Shown here: one piece after another, positions 24,197-32,560 of the stretch
Layout of the letters: each line of letters opens with the position of its first letter
How positions within the stretch are numbered: the stretch's first letter is position 1
Assembly: GCF_003253565.1 (NCBI RefSeq)
Contig: NZ_QKUF01000032.1
Location: forward strand, 1 to 61,388
Reading direction: 5' to 3'
DNA: 61,388 nucleotides
DNA from: Thermosporothrix hazakensis
Lineage (GTDB): Bacteria > Chloroflexota > Ktedonobacteria > Ktedonobacterales > Ktedonobacteraceae
Position numbers and translations under genes: made by a program
The notes under the pieces: model-generated
Told to the model about the DNA's origin: nothing
What the model saw: only the letters and a program-made list of their open reading frames with translations
The model's database searches: none

Positions 24197-26149
24197 CTAC
24201 CCCTCGCGTCCTTCTTCAGCCTCTTCTTCCTCGGCGATAGCTTGTTCCCACTCTCGCTGCCTGATAAAGGTTGCGACGTCCTCAGCAGAACGGAGTATCC
24301 AGGATTGGCGCATATCTTCCAGATTCAGTACCTCGAGGATGTGGCGGCGGTCCATAGGCGCGATGAGGAGCCGAACCTTGTAGTGCTGATTGCTCAGTTG
24401 CTGTCTGAGTGCACCGATCCAGTCGAATACCTCGCGGGGGATCCTTTGCATCAGTTCCGCTTTTTCCTCAAGCGTGTAGGCATATTGCTGAACCCAGTCC
24501 ACATAGGTTTGGAGTTCATGGCATATGCTCTCCGAGAGCTCTTCGGATTTTTCCCCGGTGACAAAGGCCTCCAGAGCGTTCAGACGAAGCTGCTCATACT
24601 CTTCGGCTGGCAGAATATCACCCTCGACATCGACAAAGAGATGACCATAGAGCAGGAGTCCCTGGGCCCCGTTCTGATGCCAGAAGTTGCGCAGGTAGGA
24701 GTGATCTATCACCACTTCTTCGGGCATCGGGCGCTTGCGGACTGTCATTCCCTGCGAATCCTGCCACTGTCCGACCTGCTTGAGAATGTCATCCAGCAGC
24801 ATATATTCATGGATTAATGCCGGCCCTGTTTCGCGCTCAAGCAGCCAGTCAGCCCATGCCTCGATTTCTCGGAGAGCCCCGACTTTTTCATGATAGCGCT
24901 TGTACTGGCGCGTTACCCATCCTCCGCCGAGCGGTTCCCGCTGATGCCCTGAGTCTGGGAAGTGACTGCGGATCAGGCAATCTACAATAGCGAGGTGTAG
25001 CGCCTGCGCGTCCTCCTGAAGCAGCTTCCGATAGTGTCCGATCTTCGATTCGTCATTATTGAAGTAGAGCGAAAGGGCCTTGCTCAACGTGACCTCTTCT
25101 TCCGGTGTGAGCGTGATGGTGAGTTCCTCAATCTCGGGTATGCTGAAAGGGAAATCCTCCTGCCATTGGGACGGCGTTTTCGTCTCGGTAGCCTGCTCAG
25201 TTGTCGGAGCGATGGCAGCTACAGTATCCGCTTGCTCGATTGTTTGCATGGAAGCCGCTACAGTGTCAGCTTGCTTGATTGTCGGAGCGATGGCAGCTAC
25301 AGCGTCCGCTTGCTCGGTTGTCGGCACGGCAGCAGCTACAGTATCAGTCGGCCTGACAGGCGCAGGGAGTGCGGCTTGCTTTGCTGTGCACGGCTCGGCT
25401 ATGGTCGTCTCAACAATTGGTGGCTGATCCGATTGTGTCTTTGCCTCGGAAGCAGCATCTTCTGTTCGCCCCACTGGTTCACCGGCTAGCTTCTTGACAA
25501 CACGTGCGGTATGATCGGTCAGAATGTTCGCGATTGCCTGCGCGAGCTTCTGAGCAGACTCCGGAGCTTCGCGCTTGAGCAGTTGGACCACTTTCTTCAT
25601 GCTCCGTCGAATCTCGGCCTGATCGCTGCTGAGCTGCCCGGGCTCAAACACGCTTTCAGCGTTCGTCATGCGCTTGAGAGCGCCACTCTTTTTCAGCTTC
25701 GGGCGGCTGTTCTCAAGTACCTCGACGTTGATATGTTCTGGTGGCCTGTACGCGCCAAGCGGAAAGTACAGCGTAGTGCCTTCCCCTCTCTTCTGAGAGG
25801 TGGGGCGATATAGCACACCTGCCAGAGACAAAAGCGAGAAATATTTACAGGTGGTGTCGTAGCACCATTTCCAGTCGTATTTTCCACTGTAACACAGCGC
25901 TCTGATGCTCGGAACGCGGATAACCGCAACATCCTCCAACTCGTCAGAAAACAAGCTCATCTGCTTAATCGTGGCCAGATGGAGCAGATGCGCCAGAAAT
26001 TGTAGCCCATTTACCGCTCGCTTATCCGATGCCGAAAAAATGTAAAGGACCACCTGCAATACCGATTCATGCACGCGCTCTATATTCGGACTATAATTCA
26101 GTAACTCTGTATATTCCTGACTCTCCTGCAACCCAAGGAACCCTTCCAT
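24197..26149 (-). CDS. Protein B: large protein with winged-helix-like N terminus, in repeat-rich module
   Basis: 650 residues, not assigned to a known family. Residues about 15-135 look like a winged-helix DNA-binding region (helices around HESVLQVVLYIF and NGLQFLAHLLHLATIKQM, then a wing GTTLYFPLG). Residues about 180-225 are helical and charged. Residues 269-320 are four tandem 13-residue repeats (type DTVAAIAPTTEQA), a flexible linker encoded by a 39-bp DNA repeat at 25190-25345. The C-terminal 320 residues are acidic and helical. ATG 26149 is chosen because AGGAGG precedes it by 7; the longer frame from 26170 starts inside the leader. The flanking iterons suggest a replication, partition or copy-control role (inference). 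Confidence 0.7.
   Translation of the reverse strand: MEGFLGLQESQEYTELLNYSPNIERVHESVLQVVLYIFSASDKRAVNGLQFLAHLLHLATIKQMSLFSDELEDVAVIRVPSIRALCYSGKYDWKWCYDTTCKYFSLLSLAGVLYRPTSQKRGEGTTLYFPLGAYRPPEHINVEVLENSRPKLKKSGALKRMTNAESVFEPGQLSSDQAEIRRSMKKVVQLLKREAPESAQKLAQAIANILTDHTARVVKKLAGEPVGRTEDAASEAKTQSDQPPIVETTIAEPCTAKQAALPAPVRPTDTVAAAVPTTEQADAVAAIAPTIKQADTVAASMQTIEQADTVAAIAPTTEQATETKTPSQWQEDFPFSIPEIEELTITLTPEEEVTLSKALSLYFNNDESKIGHYRKLLQEDAQALHLAIVDCLIRSHFPDSGHQREPLGGGWVTRQYKRYHEKVGALREIEAWADWLLERETGPALIHEYMLLDDILKQVGQWQDSQGMTVRKRPMPEEVVIDHSYLRNFWHQNGAQGLLLYGHLFVDVEGDILPAEEYEQLRLNALEAFVTGEKSEELSESICHELQTYVDWVQQYAYTLEEKAELMQRIPREVFDWIGALRQQLSNQHYKVRLLIAPMDRRHILEVLNLEDMRQSWILRSAEDVATFIRQREWEQAIAEEEEAEEGREG
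25190..25345 (-). repeat. Four 39-bp tandem repeats inside gene B
   Basis: Four consecutive units encode 13-residue repeats with a DTVAA start and a P-T-x-x-Q-A end. They keep the frame, so copy number can vary without destroying the protein. The repeats probably form a flexible Ala/Pro/Thr linker between the DNA-binding and C-terminal halves. Confidence 0.8.
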
Positions 26150-26183
26150 GTTTTCCCTCCTGCTTTTCATAGACCGATATTTA

Positions 26184-26212
26184 TTGACTTTGGAGAGCGC
26201 AGCCTGTATACT
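26184..26212 (+). promoter_or_regulatory. Promoter opposing gene B
   Basis: TTGACT (26184-26189), exactly 17 bp, TATACT (26207-26212) on the plus strand, 35 bp upstream of the gene B start codon and directed away from it. Transcription would begin near 26219 and run through the TGTATACAGACTG repeats to the terminator at 26309-26338. Confidence 0.65.
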
Positions 26213-26304
26213 GATTACAGACTGTTTTGTGTTACACAGATTGTGTATACAGACTGTGTATACAGGGTTTGTATACAGACTGCGTGTGTGTTGTATACAG
26301 ACTG
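26203..26304. repeat. Five direct repeats of TGTATACAGACTG in the gene B leader
   Basis: Full or near-full copies lie at 26243-26256 (GTGTATACAGACTG), 26256-26267 (GTGTATACAGGG), 26271-26282, 26291-26304, and a diverged first copy at 26203-26223 (CTGTATACTGATTACAGACTG). Start-to-start spacings are about 13, 15 and 20 bp. They overlap the opposing promoter and antisense unit and are likely sites for autoregulation by a DNA-binding protein such as A or B. Confidence 0.75.
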
Positions 26305-26338
26305 CGCTGCCCGCCCATCTTCGGCGGGCACTTTTTTT
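26219..26338 (+). ncRNA. Candidate ~120-nt antisense RNA over the gene B leader
   Basis: The unit consists of a strong promoter, about 90 bases holding the GTATACAGACTG repeats, and an intrinsic terminator. No reading frame with a ribosome site lies inside. It is complementary to the region where the gene B messenger leader must lie if B is transcribed from upstream, the arrangement of plasmid counter-transcribed RNAs that limit Rep synthesis. Existence of the transcript is inferred from the signals only. Confidence 0.5.
26309..26338 (+). terminator. Intrinsic terminator of the antisense unit
   Basis: TGCCCGCC, short loop CATCTTC, GGCGGGCA, then CTTTTTTT. It is a GC-rich 8-bp stem with a perfect T-run on the plus strand, so it must serve a plus-strand transcript; the only one in reach is the unit starting near 26219. 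Confidence 0.85.
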
Positions 26339-26480
26339 TACCAGTTCGCCGTGTCACAACTACACTGTACAGCCTCTGAAGCTCGATTTCAATCGAATTA
26401 TTTCGATGTATATGGGAGGCGATCACCCCTTTTTGCTCCTCTGTGGTAGAAATGGCCCGGGAAGCCGGCTCATCCGAGAT

Positions 26481-27095
26481 TTCCTCAGCGAAGGGTGCTA
26501 TTTTCTCAGCAAAAAAAAGCCATTTTCCTCAACGAGGGGTGTAAATTCCTCAGCGAAGGGTGCTAACTGCATCAGAAAAGGGGCTTATTTCCTCAACGAG
26601 GGGTGTAAATTCCTCAGCGAAGGGTGCTAATCCGGAGACCCAAGAGTACTATTCGGGTCATGTCACTTTTTCTATTTCCTCAACGAGGGGGATTAATTCC
26701 TCAGTGAAGGGCGCTAATCCGGAGACCCAAGAGTACTATTCGGGTCATGTCACTTTTTCTATTTCCTCAACGAGGGGGATTAATTCCTCAGCGAGGGGGA
26801 TTAAGCCAGGGATGTAAGAATCAGAAATTCCTCAGCGAGGGGGATTAATTCCTCAGCGAAGGGGATTAAGTCAGGGAAGTGAGAATCAGAAATCCCTCAA
26901 CGAGGGGGATTAATTCCTCAGCGAAGGGGATTAAGTCAGGGATGTAAGAATCAGAAATTCCTCAGCGAGGGGGATTAATTCCTCAGCGAAGGGTGCTAAC
27001 CGGGGCCATTTTCCTCAGCGAGGGGGATTAATTCCTCAGCGAAGGGGATTAATATCATCAAAAGATGCAGGAAATTCTTCAGCGAGGGGTGCTAA
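26481..27095. repeat. Array of about 18 iterons, consensus ATTCCTCAGCGAGGGGGATTA, in pairs
   Basis: Units start near 26481, 26525, 26546, 26589, 26610, 26676, 26697, 26763, 26784, 26827, 26848, 26892, 26913, 26956, 26977, 27010, 27031 and 27074. Most are paired with 21-bp spacing; pair-to-pair distances are 64, 87, 87, 64, 65, 64, 54 and 64 bp, close to whole helical turns. The unit has an internal dyad CCTC-RRC-GAGG and alternates AACGAGG/GCGAGG and GCGAAGG forms. An 87-bp segment is tandemly duplicated (26631-26717, 26718-26804). Units are regularly spaced with no variable spacers, so it is not CRISPR. It lies between genes A and B. Confidence 0.9.
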
Positions 27096-27187
27096 CTCTT
27101 CATGTGGCTGGTGAAAAAGTGGGTCTCGCAGCGCTCGATACCTGCCCTTCTGCTCTCTCAAGGCAGGCAAGCAGAGAGGGAAGCAGC

Positions 27188-28543
27188 TTACTTACCCTCT
27201 CGCTTTGGCGCTTTTTCGTCGACAACGATCAGCCCTGACTGATTCTCTAGAATCTCTTTCTGTTTCGCCAGGAACTGGGGACCGGGATGAAAGACCAGGC
27301 GAGTACAAAACTCAGGGTTTTCGCGCCGCAGCTCCTCCCGTGAGGCATCAACGTTCAGCAGGCGTTGCAGCGCTTTACGACGCCTGGTCTTCTGCTCTGT
27401 CTTCGTGTAACCCTGAAGAGCCGAGAGCTGACCCTGAAGCTGCTCCTGACGCGCGGGAGCCAGATCGCCAACCTTAGCTGTACCAAGCAAGATATTAACA
27501 GCAAGAATGAGATCGACATCTGGGTGCGGTTCACAGATCAGGAAGCCATCACGCTCCAACTGCATAATCGCGAAGATGACCTGCTGTGCGTCGCGCATCC
27601 TGTTTTTATTGCTCGAAAGCAGCTTGTCATGCGAAAGCAGGCCACTATGCAGGCACAGAGTGGTGAAATAGAGAGAATAGGAGCCCTGCGCGAGCCGATT
27701 TCCCAGGAAGAATGTCAGCATCAGCTCATGATGCGATTTTGCGCCATGATAGCCGATGACGCGTGGTGTTGGCAACGGATACAGGCTCGGTTTCGGCCCA
27801 CATAATGCATCGTAAAACTCCACCCCGAGGTGATAACGTAGCCGCACAGTCCCAAACTCATCAGCGGTCGCGCTTTCTAGAATGAGCAGCGGTGAAATGC
27901 GGGTTTGTGCGGAGGTGCGCCCGATCACAAAGGTCCGTGCCAGATAGAGGGCAGTATTCAGCAGGTGGGCCTGCTCGTCGTCATCATCGGCGTGACGGCC
28001 CTTCCCGATACGCTGAAGCACCTGCTTGGCTGTTACTTCAACATTCTGGGTTTGATCCTGCCCCTGCGTTAGCGACAGATAGACATCGATCAGCCCGACA
28101 AGCTCCTTCAACCCTTCCGGGCCAAGCTCACTCGCAACATAATGCTGTAAGGAAATGTTCTCGCCGACCGTATTTCCCTCAATGCGCAATTTGCCGGTCG
28201 GTGTGAGCAGGTCGAAGCCTTCCCCTTCGTTCCAGAGTGTTGGCTGCTTGGTAACGCTCGGGCCAAAACTGGTTGTGATCATCAGGAATGGCTCGGTTCC
28301 TGGAAGTGGCGTTGTATGTTTGGAGGTGACGCTTGGGAATGGAGGAACCCGGCGTGCTCTTTTGGCAGGTGTAACAGGAACTGCTTTCAAATGTCTCAGC
28401 GTCTCCTGCACGGTAGAAAGAGTTCCAGGAGAAATAGGTGTAACATTCCGAATATCACCTTTATGGTTAATAAGAGCCAGATACATTGAATTTTCGTCAT
28501 CCATTTCGTCCTGGGAAGAAATGGGCTCTTCATTCTCCTTCAT
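27188..28543 (-). CDS. Protein A: replication-initiator-like protein (two winged-helix regions)
   Basis: 451 residues, no confident family. Residues about 145-215 (LVGLIDVYLSLTQG, VEVTAKQVLQRIGKGRHADDDD, LNTALYLARTFVIG) and about 285-345 (HELMLTFFLGNRLA, LLSSNKNRMRDAQQVIFAIMQLERDGFLI) look like two successive winged helices, as in iteron-binding plasmid initiators of the TrfA/RepE kind. The first 110 residues are polar with a basic stretch AKRARRVPPFP; the C terminus is basic (TKTEQKTRRRKALQRLL). ATG 28543 has only a G-rich upstream sequence (GGGGGTG). The iteron array begins 90 bp after its stop. I infer that A binds one or more of the repeat sets; I cannot show it by homology. Confidence 0.65.
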   Translation of the reverse strand: MKENEEPISSQDEMDDENSMYLALINHKGDIRNVTPISPGTLSTVQETLRHLKAVPVTPAKRARRVPPFPSVTSKHTTPLPGTEPFLMITTSFGPSVTKQPTLWNEGEGFDLLTPTGKLRIEGNTVGENISLQHYVASELGPEGLKELVGLIDVYLSLTQGQDQTQNVEVTAKQVLQRIGKGRHADDDDEQAHLLNTALYLARTFVIGRTSAQTRISPLLILESATADEFGTVRLRYHLGVEFYDALCGPKPSLYPLPTPRVIGYHGAKSHHELMLTFFLGNRLAQGSYSLYFTTLCLHSGLLSHDKLLSSNKNRMRDAQQVIFAIMQLERDGFLICEPHPDVDLILAVNILLGTAKVGDLAPARQEQLQGQLSALQGYTKTEQKTRRRKALQRLLNVDASREELRRENPEFCTRLVFHPGPQFLAKQKEILENQSGLIVVDEKAPKREGK

Positions 28544-28673
28544 AATACACCCCCACTAAATAACGATAAGGCACATTCTACAAAAACGCTCTCTTCTTTT
28601 ATGCTACCGAATTTCCGCTTCATTGTAAAGTTTTTGAGCCGCTTAAAAGGGTGGAGCGTAGGGAAGGGAGCGC

Positions 28674-29543
28674 TTAGCCAGAAATGAGCAGAGCTTCCTC
28701 TTGAGCGCTTGTATGCAGGAGCTGGCGTAACCTGTGTGCCGTTTCGGGATCGGCTGCAAGGTACATATGACAGCGAATTTCGGGCTGTTCCACAAGCTGA
28801 AACTTCGCATATTCAAGCGTCAGGGTGCCTGCCCGAGGATGAGAGAGCTGTTTTGTGTTGTCACAACTTGAGCGAACGTTGTGCTGTGCCCAGTAATGTT
28901 GAAAACGGGGACTCTCCTGCTGAAGCCGCGCTATAAAATTGTGGATCTCGGGCGTATCCTGCGCGGACATGATACGCTTCCGAAACGTTTCTACAACTTC
29001 TCTCGCATATGTATCCTGTTCCTCGAACAAGGTGATACGCTTGCTTGCTGGAGAAGTGAGAAAGAGCAGCTTGAGAATATTTCGTTCTTCGGGGGGAAGC
29101 AACTCAAAATCGCCGAAGACCAGCCGTGCCGCGCGATTCCAGCCAACCACATCATAGACAGGATTGGTCAGCATTGCGGGGATATCTCCGAGGCTATCCA
29201 GCACTCGTTGATAGGTGGATAGGGAAGATTGCCTGTATCCCGGCTCCTGGGGCTGATCTGCAAGCGTGAAAAGATACTCACGCTCATCCTCGGTAAGCCG
29301 AAGGACGTCTGCCAGGCTGCTCAGGACCACTGGAGAGGCGTGAATGTCACGTCCCTGCTCGAGGTAGGTGTACCAGCTTGTACTGACCCCTGCTGCAACA
29401 GCCACTTCCTCGCGTCTCAATCCGGGCGTTCGCTTGCGGGGCGCTCTCGGAAGGCCAAGCTGCTCAGCCGACAGGCGTGCGCGACGAGTGCGGAGAAACT
29501 GACCCAGTTCTTTTCGGCGTTGTATGTTCTTGCTTTGCTGCAT
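28674..29543 (-). CDS. XRE-family regulator with MmyB-like ligand domain
   Basis: 289 residues. The N-terminal HTH (RTRRARLSAEQLGLP, then RRTPGLRREEVAVAAGVSTSWYTYLEQGRD) is the distinctive MmyB/MLTR type, and residues about 105-260 form the matching PAS-like C-terminal domain (AMLTNPVYDVVGWNRAARLVFG, then HPRAGTLTLEYAKFQL). These regulators normally repress an adjacent oxidoreductase and sense fatty-acid-like ligands. Their usual target, an SDR or flavin enzyme, is present at 30.5-32.4 kb but not adjacent. The start at 29543 is favoured by AAAAGGA nine bases upstream; upstream ATG/GTG codons are possible. Confidence 0.88.
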   Translation of the reverse strand: MQQSKNIQRRKELGQFLRTRRARLSAEQLGLPRAPRKRTPGLRREEVAVAAGVSTSWYTYLEQGRDIHASPVVLSSLADVLRLTEDEREYLFTLADQPQEPGYRQSSLSTYQRVLDSLGDIPAMLTNPVYDVVGWNRAARLVFGDFELLPPEERNILKLLFLTSPASKRITLFEEQDTYAREVVETFRKRIMSAQDTPEIHNFIARLQQESPRFQHYWAQHNVRSSCDNTKQLSHPRAGTLTLEYAKFQLVEQPEIRCHMYLAADPETAHRLRQLLHTSAQEEALLISG

Positions 29544-29652
29544 ACTTTGCATCCTTTTTCGTACTCTGCTAGCGACCATAGCTCAATTGTACTCTATCAA
29601 GCAATCAATTTTTGAAGAGAAGCTGTGTTCTCTGAGAAGAGAAAGACGCGGC

Positions 29653-30093
29653 TTATTGTGTGTTCTCTGTATTATCAGGAATCGATGGAAGATGTGTCGT
29701 CGGAAGATCTGCTAACGGGTGCTCTGCTCTCTCATCGAGCACTTTTTGAACTTGCGCGACAAGCTCGCGTACAATCAGCGGCTTTGTCACAATTCCGACT
29801 CCACCTGCCATACGGGCCTTGAAGCGCTCAACCAGGCCTCCACGGCGAGCGAGGAAGAGCAGCGGTAGATTCGCGAACTCAGGGTGGGCCCTGAGAAGGT
29901 GGGCAAACTCGTATCCATTCATCCCTTCAAACTCGGTGCCGATCAGGAGGAGATCCGGAGGCGTTTCATTGATACGTTTATATGCCTGAATACAGTCTGC
30001 AAATGTGACAACATCGTATCCTGCCCGGGATAAACTGATTTTAACGATTTTACGTGTTATTAGAGAGTGATCTATTACCATAACCAACCGCAC
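29653..30093 (-). CDS. Pseudo-receiver domain protein
   Basis: 146 residues: a stand-alone response-regulator receiver fold (VMVIDHSLITRKIVKISLSRAGYDVVTF, then LLLIGTEFEGMNGYEF, LPLLFLARRGG, GIVTKPLIVREL). The acidic-pocket Asp and the TKP Lys are present, but the phospho-acceptor Asp is replaced: in the aligned position LLL-I-G-T the residue is Gly. It therefore probably cannot be phosphorylated in the normal way and may act by protein contact. It has a disordered C-terminal tail. The GTG start at 30093 follows GAGGT by 5 bases. No kinase gene is adjacent. Confidence 0.75.
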   Translation of the reverse strand: MRLVMVIDHSLITRKIVKISLSRAGYDVVTFADCIQAYKRINETPPDLLLIGTEFEGMNGYEFAHLLRAHPEFANLPLLFLARRGGLVERFKARMAGGVGIVTKPLIVRELVAQVQKVLDERAEHPLADLPTTHLPSIPDNTENTQ

Positions 30094-30499
30094 ATACTAC
30101 CTCATTTCCTGTGTAAAGTTTGTTATTCACTTCTATTATTGTAGCATAAAGCAACATGTCTTCAGGAGTCATAGCATGACAGTACTATTTTTTTCATCTT
30201 CATTACTCTACTATTATTTCTTCTATGATGTTAACGCGAAAGATTATTTTTAAAGCTTGAGAAGATGAGGAATCTGATAGGTGAAATCGTTCTATAGGCA
30301 AGGGATGTGTTACAGCAAAAGACGTATCTGCTCCCCTCTGTAGCTGTTGTAACAGAAAAAGATATCATGAATACTTTATTATTTTATACTCTCTTTCTTT
30401 TCTATTGCCTGGTACTCAGACTACCAGTAACAGAGAACTCTGTTTCTTCTACTTATTTGCTGCTATGGTGTGAGCAAAAGATGAAAGAGGTAGAGAACC
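30094..30499. other. 406-bp AT-rich intergenic region
   Basis: Divergent upstream region of the pseudo-receiver and the LLM enzyme. AT-rich, with runs such as TATTATTTCTTCTATGATG. No hairpin, operator or supported reading frame was recognised. Confidence 0.3.
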
Positions 30500-31549
30500 G
30501 TGTCAGATTCTCCTCAATTTGGATTAGTGCTTTCCAATCGAAATATCGTGACTGGCAATTCAACCGTCAGCGAGCTGATACAACTTGCTCAGAAGGCTGA
30601 AGCGGCTGGATGGGGATCTATCTGGGTTGGAGATTCGATCTTTGCCAAGCCCCGCCTGGATGCTCTGATGCTTTTGAGTGCGCTGGCTGTCTCAACACAG
30701 CGTGTGAAGCTCGGTCCGGCCAGCTTTACCAGTACGCCGCTACGAAACCCATTGCAGCTTGCATATCAATGGTTCAGTCTGGATGTGCTCTCGGGAGGAC
30801 GCACCATTTTCAACGCCAGTCAGGGAGCGGGTGGCGCTGGCGGTGGCGCGTTTGCCGAAGAGTTCGCGACATTCCAGATTGACCCGGCCACACGTATGCG
30901 CCGAATGGAAGAGGCAATTGACATTATGCGCCTGACCGCCTCCCAGGAGCGGGCCAGCTATGAGGGCGAGTATACCTCGTTTCAAGATGTCACTGTGTTG
31001 CCTCGTCCTGTTCAGCGCTCTCTGCCCATCTGGATCTCGACGGCAACCGATCCGCGTAAGCCGAAGATGACCGCCCGAGCTTTGCAGCGGGTTGCACGGT
31101 ATGCCGACGGCTGGATGACGCTGAATCGACCGCCCGAGCTTTTTGCTGACAACCTGGCAGACATTCGGCGATATGCTCGCGAGATGGGACGCGAACCGGG
31201 ACCTGATTTTGTCGCCTCGCTCTACCTTGATGTCAACCTGCGTGATGATGAGCAGGTTGCATTTCGTGAGAGCAAGGAATTTCTTGACGACTATTATATG
31301 TACAACTTCTCACGGGCAGAGGTCGAGAGACGTACGATCTTTGGCCCGCCACAGGTCTGCATTGAGCGCCTGCAACGCTATGTAGACGCGGGTGTCACAT
31401 GGTTTGTGCTCCGCATCATCGGGCCTGAAGAGCCACTTCAATTGCAACGTCTGACTGAGGAGGTCCTTCCAGCATTCCGCAAGGGAGCAATAGAGAACGA
31501 GATCACAGGACTTGCTCAAAGGGAAGGGGCATCTCTCCGGCGGCTCTAG
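30500..31549 (+). CDS. LLM-class flavin/F420-dependent oxidoreductase
   Basis: 349 residues with the bacterial-luciferase TIM-barrel fold. Typical blocks: FGLVLSNRNI at the N terminus, AEAAGWGSIWVGDSIFAKPRLDALMLLSALA, RVKLGPASFTSTPLRNPLQLA, and LPIWISTATDPRKPKM. The family uses FMNH2 or F420H2 to oxidise or reduce alcohols, aldehydes and similar compounds; which cofactor is used here is not visible, though F420 fits the other enzymes of this genome. The GTG start at 30500 is preceded by AGAGGTAGAGAACC. The next gene is convergent. Confidence 0.88.
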   Translation: MSDSPQFGLVLSNRNIVTGNSTVSELIQLAQKAEAAGWGSIWVGDSIFAKPRLDALMLLSALAVSTQRVKLGPASFTSTPLRNPLQLAYQWFSLDVLSGGRTIFNASQGAGGAGGGAFAEEFATFQIDPATRMRRMEEAIDIMRLTASQERASYEGEYTSFQDVTVLPRPVQRSLPIWISTATDPRKPKMTARALQRVARYADGWMTLNRPPELFADNLADIRRYAREMGREPGPDFVASLYLDVNLRDDEQVAFRESKEFLDDYYMYNFSRAEVERRTIFGPPQVCIERLQRYVDAGVTWFVLRIIGPEEPLQLQRLTEEVLPAFRKGAIENEITGLAQREGASLRRL

Positions 31550-31674
31550 AAGTAGCAGACCATAGAATATCGTCTCTATTCCTGCGTGCCTGGCAGGACG
31601 TGGGAAAGTCGCTCGTCTGGCACAGGGAAGAGAAGGCCCCGCGACAGAAGCCTTCTTCATGCGCCGCAAGCGTG

Positions 31675-32400
31675 CTAGACGAGCCGATGTCCTCCATCGA
31701 CCGGCAAAATGGTCCCGGTGGTGAACTCGTTCTCCATCAGGAAGAGGGCTGCATGTGCAATATCTTCCGGACGGCCCACACGCCCAACCGGCAGGCGCTG
31801 CGCCATCTGTGCGAACATCGTCGGTGTATTGGCACCTGCGATCACGTCCCAGACAGGAGTATCCACCCAACCTGGCGAAAGCACATTCACCCTGACCGGA
31901 GCCAGCGCAATCGCCAGACCATAGGTGAGTGAGAAGAGCGCCCCATTCACTGCCGCTACAACCAGGCCAGTTGGCAGCGGGCGCTGTGCGGCAATCCCGG
32001 CCGTCAGCGTGATGGAGCCCTTCGAGTTGATAGAGGTGCTTCCATGTTTGGCAAGAAGTAGCGCTCCGATCAGCTTGGAATCGACGATGCGGCGCGCTTT
32101 ATCGGGGTCTACCTCCTTGATGGGCTGGTAGCTCAGGTCGCCTGCCGCTGTCACAACCAGGTGATCGAAGGGGCCGACCGCCTCAAAGAGGGCTCGCACA
32201 TCCTCCTCGCGTGTGATATCTGCTGTGATAGGGGTGACACGTTCCGGGGTTTCCAGCGTTTCAAGTGCCTGTTTGAGCTTCTCTTCCGTACGACCAACCA
32301 TCATCACGTGCGCTCCTCGGGCTTGCGCAGCTCGTACAACGGCAAGCCCCATTCCTGAGCTGCCTCCGACAACAATGACTTTTTGACCTGTGATTTCCAT
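31675..32400 (-). CDS. SDR-family protein with altered catalytic motif
   Basis: 241 residues. The Rossmann nucleotide site is intact (VIVVGGSSGMG, residues 8-18; ADITREED; VTAAGD for NNAG). The catalytic YxxxK is missing: the aligned segment reads VVAAVNGAL, with Val and Asn in place of Tyr and Lys, and the Ser is in LTAGIAA. LSPGWVDTPVW and the C-terminal GTILPVDGGHRLV are normal. It probably binds NAD(P) but its chemistry may differ from ordinary SDRs or be lost. It is flanked by an LLM enzyme and an alpha/beta hydrolase. Confidence 0.88.
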   Translation of the reverse strand: MEITGQKVIVVGGSSGMGLAVVRAAQARGAHVMMVGRTEEKLKQALETLETPERVTPITADITREEDVRALFEAVGPFDHLVVTAAGDLSYQPIKEVDPDKARRIVDSKLIGALLLAKHGSTSINSKGSITLTAGIAAQRPLPTGLVVAAVNGALFSLTYGLAIALAPVRVNVLSPGWVDTPVWDVIAGANTPTMFAQMAQRLPVGRVGRPEDIAHAALFLMENEFTTGTILPVDGGHRLV

Positions 32401-32560
32401 ATCTATGTCTCTCCTTTGCTGTACTGAGATTGATTACCCTGGTAGTATAAAAGCTAGAGCGCGCACCAGGTCAAGAGGAAAATGCCACGAAAAGTCGGCT
32501 TTTCTTTATAGAAGAGAAAAAGCAAGCGCCCATCCCTCAAACTGGATGAGCGCCAGCAAG

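Noticed and set aside
26560..26817. Open frame across the iteron array encoding repeated SSTRG(V/I)NSS peptides
   Set aside because: The repetition comes from the DNA iterons; there is no ribosome site, and the frame is broken by unit-length changes.
26481..27095. CRISPR array
   Set aside because: Intervening sequences are themselves repeated and of fixed short length, units degenerate throughout, and no cas genes are present.
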